Below, in pieces: positions 45,622 to 55,641 of a stretch of 64,000 nucleotides of DNA. The translations under genes and the position numbers were made by a program. The notes below the pieces were generated by a model. The model was not told the DNA's origin, searched no databases, and worked only from the letters and a program-made list of their open reading frames with translations. The DNA is taken from NCBI RefSeq assembly GCF_016908495.1, contig NZ_JAFBDZ010000001.1, positions 1,488,001 to 1,552,000 on the forward strand, written 5' to 3'. How positions within the stretch are numbered: position 1 is the first letter of the stretch; each line of letters starts with the position of its first letter. Origin of the DNA: Rossellomorea pakistanensis (lineage in GTDB: Bacteria > Bacillota > Bacilli > Bacillales > Bacillaceae_B).

Positions 45622-46269
45622 ATGATAATTGAAGAAATAATGAATACGAATGTAGAAACCTTAACAGAAAACGATACGATTGAAGCAGCGATTAAGCTCA
45701 TGAGAGAGAAAAAAATCAGACATATCCCTATTATAAATGACCAAGGTGAGGTCATTGGAATTGTCAGTGATCGAGATGTTAAAGTCGGTACTCCATCTAT
45801 TTTTCAAAGGGATAAAGCCTCTGATGAATTAAGTAAACCTCTCAAGCTTATTATGAAAAAGGATGTCATCATTGGGCACCCACTTGACTTTGTAGAAGAA
45901 GTTGCCGCACTATTTTATGAGCATAAAATCGGTTCTCTCCCAATAGTTAAAGAGAAACAGCTTGTTGGAATAATTACAGAATCAGACTTACTACATACAT
46001 TAGTCCAGCTGACAGGAGCTCATCAGCCTGGATCACAAATTGAAGTCCGTGTCCCCAATAAAGCAGGAATCCTTTATGAAGTTGCCGGTATTATCCGTAA
46101 GCATAATGCAAATATTCATAGTGTTCTCGTATATCCAGATAAAAAAGATGATGCATATAAAATTCTCGTCTTTCGCGTTAGAACGATGAATCCTGTCTCT
46201 GTTATTAATGATTTAAATAATGAAGGATATTCGGTTCTATGGCCGAATATTCCGGGTATCTCTTCATGA
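45622..46269 (+). CDS. acuB: AcuB, CBS-CBS-ACT protein
   Basis: Cytoplasmic protein of 215 residues with two CBS domains (MNTNVETLTENDTIEAAIKL; IMKKDVIIGHPLDFVEEVAA) and a C-terminal ACT domain (IEVRVPNKAGILYEVAGI). The start ATG is set to match the family N-terminus M-I-x-E-x-I-M; a TTG four codons earlier is possible. GGGAGGAG is upstream. The operon controls acetyl-CoA synthetase activity; the exact role of AcuB is unsettled, likely nucleotide sensing. Confidence 0.92.
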   Translation: MIIEEIMNTNVETLTENDTIEAAIKLMREKKIRHIPIINDQGEVIGIVSDRDVKVGTPSIFQRDKASDELSKPLKLIMKKDVIIGHPLDFVEEVAALFYEHKIGSLPIVKEKQLVGIITESDLLHTLVQLTGAHQPGSQIEVRVPNKAGILYEVAGIIRKHNANIHSVLVYPDKKDDAYKILVFRVRTMNPVSVINDLNNEGYSVLWPNIPGISS

Positions 46270-47438
46270 AAAAAGATGCGGTTTTTATCTATTCCGACAA
46301 GCTTTTGCAATACCGGTTTTCGGATCAGCATCCATTTAATCAATATCGTTTAAAACTTACGATTGACTTATTACAAGAGCTTAAAGCTCTTTCACAACAG
46401 GATTTTATTGAACCAAGAATGGCGACAGATGAAGAGCTTTTACTTATCCATGACCCTTCTTATGTCAATGCTGTCAAGCAAGCAAGTCTTGGTCAACTTT
46501 CAAATGATAAAGCCGAAAGCTATGGGATTGGCACAGAAGACACTCCCATTTTCAAAGGCATGCACGAAGCAAGTGCTCTACTAGTTGGAGGAACGCTAAC
46601 AGCTGTTGATTGCATAATGGAAGGTAAAGCGGATCATGCCCTTCATTTAGGCGGTGGTCTCCATCATGGTTTCCAGGGAAAAGCTTCAGGCTTTTGCATC
46701 TATAATGATAGCTCTGTTGCGATAAAGTATTTACAAGAAAAATATAATGCCCGAGTGATGTACATTGATACCGATGCACATCATGGAGACGGTGTACAGT
46801 GGTCCTTTTATGATGATCCCAATGTCTGTACACTATCGATTCATGAAACAGGGAGATACTTATTCCCGGGTACTGGAAATGTCAATGAACGCGGATTAGG
46901 AAAGGGATATGGGTATTCTTTTAACATCCCTGTTGATGCTTTTACGGAGGATGAATCTTGGCTGCATGCCTATGAAACTTCCTTTCGTGAAGTCATTGAA
47001 TTCTTTAAGCCAGACGTGATTTTGACCCAGAATGGAGCGGATGCCCATTATTATGACCCTTTGACGCACCTATCTAGTACAATCAATATTTATAAACAGA
47101 TCCCAGAATTAGCACATGAACTTGCACATGAATATTGTAATGGACGGTGGATAGCCGTTGGTGGCGGCGGGTATGATATATGGCGTGTCGTCCCAAGAGC
47201 ATGGTCTTTCATTTGGCTTGAGATGTCTAATCAATTGCATCTCATAGATGATTTTCCTTTAGAATGGACAAAGAAATGGCAGGAGCATTCACAGCTCCCT
47301 CTCCCCACCAGCTTCAGTGACCCAGATGATATGTATAAACCGATACCACGAAAACAAGAAATTTCAGAAAAAAATGCTCAAACCGTTGAAAAAGCATTAT
47401 ACCCAATTCTCTCAAACAGAAAGAATCATCATCAATAA
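46266..47438 (+). CDS. acuC: AcuC, histone-deacetylase family protein
   Basis: Zinc-dependent deacetylase-type protein of 390 residues that reactivates AcsA by removing the acetyl group. Motifs: LGGGLHHGF, YIDTDAHHGDGVQW (metal ligands Asp-His), SIHETGRYLFPGTG and GADAHYYDPL, and GGGGYD near the end. Its ATG overlaps the acuB stop (ATGA), so it is translationally coupled; it has no good ribosome site of its own. Converges on motS through a shared terminator. Confidence 0.94.
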   Translation: MKKDAVFIYSDKLLQYRFSDQHPFNQYRLKLTIDLLQELKALSQQDFIEPRMATDEELLLIHDPSYVNAVKQASLGQLSNDKAESYGIGTEDTPIFKGMHEASALLVGGTLTAVDCIMEGKADHALHLGGGLHHGFQGKASGFCIYNDSSVAIKYLQEKYNARVMYIDTDAHHGDGVQWSFYDDPNVCTLSIHETGRYLFPGTGNVNERGLGKGYGYSFNIPVDAFTEDESWLHAYETSFREVIEFFKPDVILTQNGADAHYYDPLTHLSSTINIYKQIPELAHELAHEYCNGRWIAVGGGGYDIWRVVPRAWSFIWLEMSNQLHLIDDFPLEWTKKWQEHSQLPLPTSFSDPDDMYKPIPRKQEISEKNAQTVEKALYPILSNRKNHHQ

Positions 47439-47468
47439 AACCACCCCTTACCGTTTAAGGGGTGGTTT
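47438..47468. terminator. Bidirectional terminator acuC / motS
   Basis: Perfect 13-base stem AAACCACCCCTTA with TAAGGGGTGGTTT, five-base loop. It overlaps the end of motS. Confidence 0.9.
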
Positions 47469-48162
47469 CACTTTTATTTGTAGGGTTTGCGATAATGACC
47501 TCTACTCTCCTATTTTTTTGAAGATTACTAGCTGTATCATTAGGAGCAATAGGCCTTGTTTCCCCGTACCCAACAGCAACGAACCGAGCCGGATCGAGAT
47601 CATGATGACTGATTAAATAACGAATAACACTGCTTGCTCTTGCCGTTGATAACTCCCAGTTAGAAGGATACTGATACGTCTGAATAGGGTTATTGTCTGT
47701 ATGACCCTCAACCTTCACCAAATGAGGGATGTTCGTAATCAACTGACCAATTTTGTTTAAAAATGGATAGGCATCTTTTCTGATTGTTGCGTCACCTGAT
47801 TGAAACAGCACCTGCTCTTCAAGGACAAGAACAACTCCCCGCTCCGTACGAGTAGCAACAATGACATCGCCTAAGCCGCTTTCATGTAGATAACTTTTTA
47901 TTTCTGAAAGTAATGTATCCAACGATTCCTCCTGTTCGTCTTTTTCCTCAGGAATGTCTGAGGGGACAATGGATGAGTTATACTCAAGAATCTCATCATT
48001 ATTTAAGGAATCTGCAATCGCTTTAAATTTATTTACATCTATTTGTGACATCGAAAATAATAGAATAAAGAATACAAGTACTAATGTGATAAGGTCTGAG
48101 AAGGTTACCATCCATTTAGGTGCACCCTTTGAGGTTTGCTCCGGACGCAGCCTACGCCTCAT
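47455..48162 (-). CDS. motS: Flagellar stator protein MotS (MotB type)
   Basis: Stator subunit of 235 residues: short basic tail, one helix containing the ion-binding aspartate in VTFSDLITLVLVFFILLFSM (about residue 24), a plug/linker, and a C-terminal OmpA-like peptidoglycan-binding domain (VEGHTDNNPI; NWELSTARASSVIRYL). Pairing with a motA-like gene next to ccpA is the arrangement of B. subtilis motPS, the sodium-driven stator; ion choice is inferred from that synteny. Its start overlaps the motP stop by 11 bases. Confidence 0.9.
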   Translation of the reverse strand: MRRRLRPEQTSKGAPKWMVTFSDLITLVLVFFILLFSMSQIDVNKFKAIADSLNNDEILEYNSSIVPSDIPEEKDEQEESLDTLLSEIKSYLHESGLGDVIVATRTERGVVLVLEEQVLFQSGDATIRKDAYPFLNKIGQLITNIPHLVKVEGHTDNNPIQTYQYPSNWELSTARASSVIRYLISHHDLDPARFVAVGYGETRPIAPNDTASNLQKNRRVEVIIANPTNKSETTP

Positions 48163-48967
48163 TGGAAATGGCCTCCCCTTTAAACTTCACACCTTTTTCT
48201 GCTACATCTTCTTTTGATAGAAAAACCTGTAGCTTTTCTTTTAATATTTTCGGATTTTGTCCTGACTGAACACCAATTACCCCTTCAATAGCAATCTGCT
48301 TAATAAAAACTTCCTTCTCCGTTTTTAGTGCTAATTTAGCGGCCATCGGATTGAAAACGAGGTTTGCTAACAATGTTCCATACAGGGTAGTTAATAAGGC
48401 AACAGCCATATTAGGCCCTAAACTTGTAGGGTCATTTAAATTTTTTAGCATTAAGACTAACCCGATAAGTGTTCCGATCATTCCCCAAGCCGGCGCATAG
48501 TCCCCAGCCTTTTCAAACAAGCTTCTGTTCTTTCGATGTCTCTCCTCTAAAGCAAGAATTTCCGCATTTAGAATATCGATAATGATGTCTTGTTCAATCC
48601 CATCGATGGCGAGTAGAACCCCTTTTCTTATAAAAGGATCCTCTACTTTCTCGACTTCTGCTTCAAGAGAAAGCAGGCCTTCACGACGTGCTCTTTCGGA
48701 TAAACGCACAAAAGTGTTAATGACATCCTGCAAATTATATTGATCTTGCTTAAATGTTTGTCGTGATACCTTGTGAAATTGCTTTAACTCACCAATGGAA
48801 AAACTGACAAGCATTGCAGCTAAGACACCTCCAACAACAATAAGAACGGAAGGAGCGTTAATAAATGATCCAAATCCAGCAATGCCGCCACTGGATATAA
48901 TGGAAAAAGCAATGAAGGCAAGTCCGACAAGCACCCCTATAGGAGTGAAATAATCTAGCTTCCTCAT
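48152..48967 (-). CDS. motP: Flagellar stator protein MotP (MotA type)
   Basis: Stator subunit of 271 residues with four membrane helices (about 8-28, 33-53, 150-170, 183-203) and a charged cytoplasmic loop between the second and third (RLSERARREGLLSLEAEVEK, which carries residues that contact FliG). APAWGMIGTLIGLVLML is the conserved third-helix motif. It precedes motS with overlapping frames. Ytx D/E position beside ccpA identifies it with MotP. Confidence 0.9.
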   Translation of the reverse strand: MRKLDYFTPIGVLVGLAFIAFSIISSGGIAGFGSFINAPSVLIVVGGVLAAMLVSFSIGELKQFHKVSRQTFKQDQYNLQDVINTFVRLSERARREGLLSLEAEVEKVEDPFIRKGVLLAIDGIEQDIIIDILNAEILALEERHRKNRSLFEKAGDYAPAWGMIGTLIGLVLMLKNLNDPTSLGPNMAVALLTTLYGTLLANLVFNPMAAKLALKTEKEVFIKQIAIEGVIGVQSGQNPKILKEKLQVFLSKEDVAEKGVKFKGEAISNEA

Positions 48968-49025
48968 GGTTTCTCTCCCTAACTAAATAATAACGTTGAC
49001 TATAGTCTTTATATCGTCACTTCTA

Positions 49026-50024
49026 TTATTTTGTTGAGCCTCTAAACTCAATTCGATGAGGAAGCACGACAATATTCTCGTCGACATTTTCTTTGTTCAT
49101 ATATTTTGTTAATAGTCGCATGGATACGGCCCCGATATCATACAGTGGTTGGACAACAGATGTTAATTGTGGTCGTACCATCAAAGCAAGTCTTGTATTA
49201 TCAAAACTAATGACTTCCGCTTTTTCAGGGATATTCACACCATCATCCTGTGCTCCATGCACGATTCCTAATGCCATCTCATCGTTGCCAACAAAGACTG
49301 CTGTAGGAGTATCCTCTAATTCTTTAATCCTTTGCCATGCTTCAAGTCCTGAATCATACGTATAATCGCCTTCTAAGACTAAATCTTCCTTATACGTAAT
49401 ATTTGAATCTAATAAGGCTTGTTTATACCCTTCTAATTTTGACTTAATATTAATCGTGTCATGAAAGGGTCCGCTAACATATGCAATTTTTTCATGCCCT
49501 TTATTAACTAACTCTTTTACTGCATCATAAGCAGCATCTTGATAGTTAATATTGACAGAAGGGACAGTATGGGATTCCTCCACTGTTCCTGCTAGTACGA
49601 TAGGGACAGGTGAACGTTCAAACTCCTTTACATGCTCATCTGTGATATGTCCACCCATAAAGACGATGCCATCTACTTGCTTCCCAAGCATTGTGTTTAA
49701 TAAATGAAGCTCTTTATCTTTATTCTGATCTGAGTTACTCAGAATGATATTGTATTTATACATTGTGGCGATATCTTCAATCCCTCTGGCAAGCTCAGCG
49801 AAGAAAATATTTGAAATATCAGGGATGATCACCCCAACGGTTGTTGTCTTTTTACTTGCTAAACCACGTGCAACCGCATTTGGACGATAGCCGAGACGAT
49901 CAATGACCTCTAATACTTTTTTTCTTGTTGCTGGTTTTACATTTGGATTACCGTTCACTACGCGAGAAACGGTCGCCATTGATACATTCGCTTCTCTTGC
50001 AACATCATAAATTGTTACATTCAT
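49026..50024 (-). CDS. ccpA: Catabolite control protein A
   Basis: LacI-family master regulator of carbon catabolite control, 332 residues. [23 protein letters not shown] at residues 3-22, hinge helix [14 protein letters not shown], then the HPr-Ser-P-binding periplasmic-binding-protein core. AAGGAGTG precedes the chosen ATG, which yields the usual MNVTIYDVA start; a start seven codons earlier is unlikely. Two cre-like sites for it occur in this window, upstream of megL and in the acsA-acuA gap. It follows aroA but is separated from it by a long terminator. Confidence 0.96.
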   Translation of the reverse strand: MNVTIYDVAREANVSMATVSRVVNGNPNVKPATRKKVLEVIDRLGYRPNAVARGLASKKTTTVGVIIPDISNIFFAELARGIEDIATMYKYNIILSNSDQNKDKELHLLNTMLGKQVDGIVFMGGHITDEHVKEFERSPVPIVLAGTVEESHTVPSVNINYQDAAYDAVKELVNKGHEKIAYVSGPFHDTINIKSKLEGYKQALLDSNITYKEDLVLEGDYTYDSGLEAWQRIKELEDTPTAVFVGNDEMALGIVHGAQDDGVNIPEKAEVISFDNTRLALMVRPQLTSVVQPLYDIGAVSMRLLTKYMNKENVDENIVVLPHRIEFRGSTK

Positions 50025-50330
50025 TTCCTTACACTCCTTTTTCAAGAAACCTTTACAATTAGTCTTATTTTACACTATCTATTAATGAATTAAAAAAGGT
50101 TATCCCCGAACTTTTACACTTTTTCAGTCAACATTCAATAGTACCCTCACTAATCATGTACCTAATCATACGACAGACAACATCTTCCTGCAATAATAGT
50201 TAACCATTGTAACAAAGTTTTCATGACTTCTCCTTATTAACTTATCCTATAAAAGAATGATTCATCCTAGATCCTATATACATAGGAATATTACTATTGG
50301 CTTTCATCCTACCTTACCTCCATTTCATGC

Positions 50331-50414
50331 AAAAAAAAAGCTAACCCGAAAAGCAGCACTTATCCATAGCTCTAATGACTAAACTTCAGGATAAGGTTCT
50401 TTTCGGATCAGCTT
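50331..50414 (-). terminator. Three-tier terminator after aroA
   Basis: On the minus strand AAGCTGATCCGAAAAG pairs with CTTTTCGGGTTAGCTT, and inside it CTTATCC pairs with GGATAAG; nine T follow. It lies in the 409-base gap 50025-50433, whose remainder (50045-50330) shows only A+T-rich sequence for the ccpA promoter. Confidence 0.88.
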
Positions 50415-50433
50415 ATAATCGTTCAAATACCTT

Positions 50434-51510
50434 TTATACTCTTGCCTTTACACTGGCACCAATTTCATTATAGAAATGATCGAATTGGTCTAGATCCATT
50501 TGTTGCGCAGAGTCAGAAAGGGCAACTGCTGGGTCAGGATGTACTTCCGCCATTACTCCGTCTGCTCCAATTGCGAGTGCTGCTTTCGCTGTTGGGATTA
50601 ATAAATCTCTTCTACCTGTAGAATGGGTGACATCAACAAATACCGGAAGATGCGTTTCTTGTTTTAGAATTGGAACAGCTGAGATATCTAACGTATTACG
50701 TGTTGCGCGCTCATACGTACGGATTCCTCGTTCACATAGAATGATATCGCCATTCCCTTGTGAAATAATATACTCTGCAGCATTGATGAATTCTTCAAGG
50801 GTAGCTGATAGTCCACGCTTTAGTAATACCGGCTTGTTGACTGCTCCAGCTGTTTTAAGCAATTCAAAGTTTTGCATATTCCGTGCCCCAATTTGAATCA
50901 CGTCAATGTAATCAACTGCTTTTTCAATATCAGCTGGATTGACGATTTCACTAACAACCGCTAGATCGTATTCATCTGCAACCTTTTTCAAGATTTTTAA
51001 GCCTTCAATCCCTAGTCCTTGGAAATCATAAGGGGAAGTTCTCGGCTTAAATGCTCCTCCTCTTAAAAGTTTAAGACCTTTGGCTTTAACAGCTTGAGCC
51101 ACTTGCGCAACTTGCTCGTATGACTCTACAGCACATGGGCCGAAGACGAAGTGTGGATTCCCATCACCAATCGTTTCACCTTTAATATTGACAATGGTAT
51201 CCTCTGGTTTTTTCTTACGAGAAACCAACAATGCTTTTCGGTGATCATCCTTTTGAAGCTCTAAGCCTGCTTTGAAGATTTCTTTAAATATATGTTCAAC
51301 CGTCGAATGTTCGAAAGGTCCATCATTATGCTCTTTAATTAAGTCAAGCATATTTCTTTCTCGAACCGGATCATAGCGATTTACACCTTGTTTTTCTTTT
51401 ACTCGCCCGATTTCTTGTACTAAGCTTGCTCGTTCATTAATAAGTTCTAATAATTTCAAATTCTTTTCTTCAACCTGTTTTCGTAGTTGATCGAGCTCTT
51501 GATTACTCAC
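50434..51510 (-). CDS. aroA: Bifunctional chorismate mutase / DAHP synthase
   Basis: First enzyme of aromatic amino acid synthesis, 358 residues. An AroQ-type chorismate mutase domain forms residues 1-85 ([20 protein letters not shown] and [10 protein letters not shown]), fused to a class I-beta DAHP synthase ([46 protein letters not shown]). The mutase domain acts as the allosteric sensor for chorismate/prephenate. The B. subtilis symbol aroA is used (also aroG/aroF in other schemes, and not the E. coli EPSP synthase). Upstream of ccpA as in B. subtilis. Confidence 0.95.
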   Translation of the reverse strand: MSNQELDQLRKQVEEKNLKLLELINERASLVQEIGRVKEKQGVNRYDPVRERNMLDLIKEHNDGPFEHSTVEHIFKEIFKAGLELQKDDHRKALLVSRKKKPEDTIVNIKGETIGDGNPHFVFGPCAVESYEQVAQVAQAVKAKGLKLLRGGAFKPRTSPYDFQGLGIEGLKILKKVADEYDLAVVSEIVNPADIEKAVDYIDVIQIGARNMQNFELLKTAGAVNKPVLLKRGLSATLEEFINAAEYIISQGNGDIILCERGIRTYERATRNTLDISAVPILKQETHLPVFVDVTHSTGRRDLLIPTAKAALAIGADGVMAEVHPDPAVALSDSAQQMDLDQFDHFYNEIGASVKARV

Positions 51511-51709
51511 TTGCCAACATCCTCTCCGTCAAATATTTCTTTCATCTTACATGAAAGCCTGTCATTCTTTTATTAAGATATGATACATTTTTTATATTAG
51601 GGACTATTATAATCGAATAAGTCAGAAATGTCACGAAAAAATTCTTTATTAATTAAACGCTTTTAAGCACTAAAGTATTTTAGATATAAAATAAAGTAGG
51701 TGTATCCTT

Positions 51710-53872
51710 TTGGAGAAAAAAGAAAAGGTATTTGCATTAGATATTGGAACACGCTCTGTTGTCGGAATTATTCTTGAAGAACATGAAGGAGAATATAAAA
51801 TTATGGATATGATCTCTCAAGAACATAAGGAGAGAGCGATGTTAGATGGACAAATTCATGATGTTCCAGCAGTATCCAAAGTCATTTCAGCAATTAAGAA
51901 AGATTTGGAAGCAGTTCATGGCCCATTAAAAAATGTTTGTGTAGCAGCTGCTGGAAGAGCGTTAAAAACGGAATTCTCAAGCGTTTCACTTCCTATTAAT
52001 GGAAAGCCTTTGTTAACAAAAGAGGACATCCTTCATTTAGAACTATCAGCTGTTCAACAAGCCCAAGCAAAAGCAGCACAAAACGAAAGTGAGGAAAGTT
52101 ATCACTATTATTGTGTAGGATATTCTGTCCTTCATTTTAAATTAGATGGTGAAGAGATTGGTAGCCTCATTGATCAACAAGGGAAAGTGGCAAGTGTAGA
52201 AATTATTGCTACCTTCCTACCAAAGGTTGTGGTTGAGTCTCTTATTTCTGCCCTTCATCGTTCTAAATTAGAAATGGAAGCTTTAACCCTTGAGCCAATT
52301 GCAGCAATTAACGTGCTCATTCCCCCATCGATGAGAAGATTGAATGTTGCTCTTATTGATATTGGTGCAGGAACCTCGGATATTGCCATTACGCACCACG
52401 GAACCGTAATTGCTTTTGGCATGGTTCCAACAGCAGGCGATGAAATCACAGAAGCTTTTAGTGATGAGTTCCTACTAGATTTCCCATTAGCAGAACAAGC
52501 TAAAAGGGAGTTTTCACAGCAATCAACTATCCAAATTAAAGACATTCTTGGATTTGAAAACACTTTGTCCCGAGAAGAAGTGGAGGAAAAACTTGCTCCT
52601 GCTATTAAGAACCTTGCACAAAAGATTTCAACGGAAATATTAAGATTAAACAATCAAAAACCACCTAAGGCCGTTATGCTTGTTGGAGGTGGGAGTTTAA
52701 CACCGAATATAACTGAAATGATTGCGGAATGTTTACAGCTGCCACCGAATCGTGTTGCTATTAGAGGTTGCGAGGCAATTAGTGAACTATCCATCCATGA
52801 GGAGAAAATGAAAGGGCCAGAATACGTAACTCCTGTCGGCATCGCAATTGCTGCCAAGAAGGCACCTGTTCAGTATATAACTACATATGTGAACGATAAG
52901 CCTGTTCGAATGTTCGAGGTTAAACCATTAACCGTCGGTGATTGTTTACTTGCAGCAGGTCATAATGTTAACAAACTTCATGGGAAACCAGGGCTTGCTA
53001 TCATGGCATATGTAAATAACCAAGCGATAACGCTTCCAGGGACTTATGGAAATCCCCCTAGTATATCTATAAATGGAAAGCATGGATCCTTAGAAACTGC
53101 CATAAGCAATGGAGATCGAATCATAGTCGGCAAAGGGGAAGACGGCTTGTCTCCACACATCAAAATATCGGATTTACTTGATGCGATTCCTACGAAAGAA
53201 ATTAGAATAAATAACAAACCCTATGAAGTTTCTATTAACGTTAAAAAAAATGATAAAGTAGTGAGCATAAACGAAATAGTCTGCGATCAAGACCGAATTG
53301 AAGTGAAACAAACTCAAGATTTAAAAGATGTATTTCTTCAATTAGGTTATCAAGAGTATCTATCACTGGCTCACCCATTTCGAGTAACCATTAATGGTAA
53401 AGACACCTTTTTCCCTGCATTTACTGGAAAACTGAAAGCAAATGGAATCGACGTAAAACCGACATATATTGTCCAACATAAGGATTCGATCGATTTTCAT
53501 CTGCCTGAAACTCCCACTCTTCAGATGATTCTAACTAAAAAACAAATGGAATTCGAAAAGGAAATCACGGTATTTTTTCATGAGGAAGAAGTTCAATTAA
53601 AGAAACAAGTTGGTGAGGTATTTAGAAATGATAAGAAGCTTTCATCAGACTCCCTTATCCATTCAGGTGATTCTATTCAGTATAAAATAAACGAAGAAGC
53701 CACGTTCATCTTTCAAGATATCTTTCGGCATGTAGAAATTGAAATGCCAACAAATGCTAAAGGAAATTTCATTCTTTTAAAAAATGGGGAAGAAACATCT
53801 TTTTACGATTCAATTTCTACTGGTGATCGGTTAGAAATTTCTTGGCCAGTCATATCAACTCCAAAAAGATGA
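51710..53872 (+). CDS. FtsA/PilM-like ATPase with a long C-terminal extension
   Basis: Actin-like ASKHA protein of 720 residues. FALDIGTRSVVGIILEE (phosphate 1) and LIDIGAGTSDIAITHHG (phosphate 2, near 215) and VMLVGGGSLTPNITEMI (adenosine motif, near 325) are those of the FtsA/PilM group. The last 340 residues are extra: repeated short beta-rich modules such as EIRINNKPYEVSINVKKND, GKPGLAIMAYVNNQAITLP. No membrane helix and no amphipathic FtsA tail. Start is TTG with TAGGTG upstream. The classic ftsA lies in the dcw cluster, so this is a paralogue, probably binding a membrane or wall partner. Substrate and partner unknown. Confidence 0.82.
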   Translation: MEKKEKVFALDIGTRSVVGIILEEHEGEYKIMDMISQEHKERAMLDGQIHDVPAVSKVISAIKKDLEAVHGPLKNVCVAAAGRALKTEFSSVSLPINGKPLLTKEDILHLELSAVQQAQAKAAQNESEESYHYYCVGYSVLHFKLDGEEIGSLIDQQGKVASVEIIATFLPKVVVESLISALHRSKLEMEALTLEPIAAINVLIPPSMRRLNVALIDIGAGTSDIAITHHGTVIAFGMVPTAGDEITEAFSDEFLLDFPLAEQAKREFSQQSTIQIKDILGFENTLSREEVEEKLAPAIKNLAQKISTEILRLNNQKPPKAVMLVGGGSLTPNITEMIAECLQLPPNRVAIRGCEAISELSIHEEKMKGPEYVTPVGIAIAAKKAPVQYITTYVNDKPVRMFEVKPLTVGDCLLAAGHNVNKLHGKPGLAIMAYVNNQAITLPGTYGNPPSISINGKHGSLETAISNGDRIIVGKGEDGLSPHIKISDLLDAIPTKEIRINNKPYEVSINVKKNDKVVSINEIVCDQDRIEVKQTQDLKDVFLQLGYQEYLSLAHPFRVTINGKDTFFPAFTGKLKANGIDVKPTYIVQHKDSIDFHLPETPTLQMILTKKQMEFEKEITVFFHEEEVQLKKQVGEVFRNDKKLSSDSLIHSGDSIQYKINEEATFIFQDIFRHVEIEMPTNAKGNFILLKNGEETSFYDSISTGDRLEISWPVISTPKR

Positions 53873-53988
53873 ACACAATAGAGGCTGCCCTATAAAGATC
53901 AGGAAAAACAATCTTCAGCAACGAAAACTTTTAACCTGAAAATTTCTTTGACCTAACCATTAAATTATGGGGCAACCTCATATTAGAA

Positions 53989-54303
53989 TTATAATTGCTT
54001 TAAAGCTTTCTGAGTAATATTCCAATGAGAAGCTGTCCATCCTGGTTTACCATCTATAAATAGAAAGGCCTGAGGAGACTCATGCTTTATTCCAAACTTC
54101 TCGGCAATGTAATTAGATAGGGAACGTGACTCCTGTACCGCTAGATAATAACCATCTATATTCTCATTATTTATAAAAGTCACATATTCATCATAAGCAT
54201 TTCCACTCACTGGACATGTAAGGCTATGCTTTAGGAAAAAGAAACGGTTATGCTCATTCAGTAGCTGTTCGAATTCTTCAATTTCATTGATTTTGGTCAC
54301 CAT
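53989..54303 (-). CDS. ytxJ: YtxJ, bacillithiol-linked thioredoxin-like protein
   Basis: Thioredoxin-fold monothiol protein of 104 residues; LKHSLTCPVSGNAYDEY carries the single active cysteine and ESPQAFLF the cis-proline. The family acts as a bacilliredoxin-type protein in bacillithiol redox. GAAAGGAGCG precedes the ATG. Last gene of ytxG-ytxH-ytxJ. Confidence 0.9.
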   Translation of the reverse strand: MVTKINEIEEFEQLLNEHNRFFFLKHSLTCPVSGNAYDEYVTFINNENIDGYYLAVQESRSLSNYIAEKFGIKHESPQAFLFIDGKPGWTASHWNITQKALKQL

Positions 54304-54412
54304 TTCAAGCGCTCCTTTCTTTTCAATTAAAAACAGTGAAGTAATCTTACCACTTCACCGTTTTAATAATCAAGTTATTCATTTAGGCGGGCAGTATATC
54401 TAATATAGCCGT

Positions 54413-54874
54413 CTATTGTTTAATGGTTTGTTCTGTTTCGTCAAAAGCCTTTTTCGTTTCTTCAAGCTTTTGATTTGCTTCATCTTCTCGAACCAGATCT
54501 GAAGCAATTGCATCCTGAGGCAACTCCTCATTGACGGATTCGTCACATGACTGACCTCTATAAGATTTTACCTTGTTTGCAATGTTCGAGGATTGCTCTT
54601 GGACTGATTTTGTTAAAGCAGATGTCTTTTCTTTTGCAACAGCTGCAAATTCGTTACTTTTCTCAACAGCGTTATCCTTCCATTGGCCGGTTTTTTCTTT
54701 CCATACACCAGCTTGCTCATTTAAATCAGTGCGAAGTTCTTTTCCGGATTTTGGAGCAAGGAATAATGCTGTAGTGGCCCCTACAATTCCACCGATTAGG
54801 GTTCCAATTAAGAAATCCTTTGTGTTAATATTACTTTCCGTTGTGTTTTGTTTGTTTTCAGTTTGCTGTGCCAT
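54413..54874 (-). CDS. ytxH: YtxH general stress protein
   Basis: YtxH/Gvp-like protein of 153 residues: a helix KDFLIGTLIGGIVGATTALF (residues 20-39) then the family signature LAPKSGKELR, and a long charged helical tail. Role unknown; it is a general stress protein in B. subtilis. Middle gene of the operon, 18 bases after ytxG. Confidence 0.9.
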   Translation of the reverse strand: MAQQTENKQNTTESNINTKDFLIGTLIGGIVGATTALFLAPKSGKELRTDLNEQAGVWKEKTGQWKDNAVEKSNEFAAVAKEKTSALTKSVQEQSSNIANKVKSYRGQSCDESVNEELPQDAIASDLVREDEANQKLEETKKAFDETEQTIKQ

Positions 54875-54892
54875 TTAAATTCCTCCCTTTTC

Positions 54893-55411
54893 TTATTGTC
54901 TGGCTCTTTGAACCATTCTCACTCTTTGTTTCTTCTCTTTAGATCTGGGTTCTTGGATGTGTTCATGTTGTTCAGTTGTTTCCACTTTTGATTCAGTGGG
55001 TGTGTTTTTTTGCTTCCACTTTTCTCTTAACTCCATGATGACATTTCCCCATTGAACAGCTTGAGAAATTTTATGTTGATTTCTCTCTAATTCAGAAGAG
55101 ACAGAATTAGTAACTTTTCTAACAGAGGTATTTAAATCATTAATCGAATCTCCTACACCCTTTACGGCATAGACGACTGTGTTTAAGCTTTCGGACTTTT
55201 TCTGGATATCCTCTGCCAATTGGTTTGTTTTATGTAACAAATCCGCTGATTCTTTTGTTACACCTTGTAGCTGCCCTTCCAGCCCTTCCATCGTGTTTGA
55301 AACACTATCTAGTGTAGTTTTTACCGACTTCAAGGTATTTGTAAGGCTAATAACTAAAATTAAAAAAGCAATTGCGATTAGGGCAACACTTAAATATAAT
55401 ATGACTTCCAT
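54893..55411 (-). CDS. ytxG: YtxG DUF948 protein
   Basis: Protein of 172 residues with one N-terminal helix ([20 protein letters not shown]) and an extended coiled-coil domain (DUF948), ending in a basic tail. GCAGGAGGTG precedes the chosen ATG; 13 upstream codons are doubtful. Heads ytxGHJ, with sigma-B- and sigma-H-like promoters just upstream. Confidence 0.9.
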   Translation of the reverse strand: MEVILYLSVALIAIAFLILVISLTNTLKSVKTTLDSVSNTMEGLEGQLQGVTKESADLLHKTNQLAEDIQKKSESLNTVVYAVKGVGDSINDLNTSVRKVTNSVSSELERNQHKISQAVQWGNVIMELREKWKQKNTPTESKVETTEQHEHIQEPRSKEKKQRVRMVQRARQ

Positions 55412-55442
55412 TTTGCTATGCACCTCCTGCTTACAGTATTCT

Positions 55443-55467
55443 TTACCCAATAAATTTTATTATAAAC
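55443..55467 (-). promoter_or_regulatory. Sigma-B-like promoter of ytxGHJ
   Basis: GTTTAT (55467-55462), 13-base spacer, GGGTAA (55448-55443) on the minus strand; consensus GTTTAA-N12-15-GGGTAT. Fits the known stress control of this operon in B. subtilis. Confidence 0.7.
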
Positions 55468-55479
55468 AGTTAATTATAC

Positions 55480-55507
55480 TTTCTGTACGCTCTGCTCATT
55501 TTCCTGC
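55480..55507 (-). promoter_or_regulatory. Sigma-H-like promoter of ytxGHJ
   Basis: GCAGGAAAAT (55507-55498) fits RNAGGAAWWW; after 11 bases ACAGAAA (55486-55480) is one mismatch from RNNGAAT. Adjacent to the sigma-B site, as in B. subtilis. Confidence 0.6.
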
Positions 55508-55641
55508 CCTAACGAATATTTTTTTAAAATGTTTACACATCAATAATAAGAAGCCCTCCAATAGATGAAAAATTATTGAAGAAAAAGCTTTTAATTAATG
55601 ACCGAATATACGATAAAATAGAAAAAAAGGAGGAATTAAAA

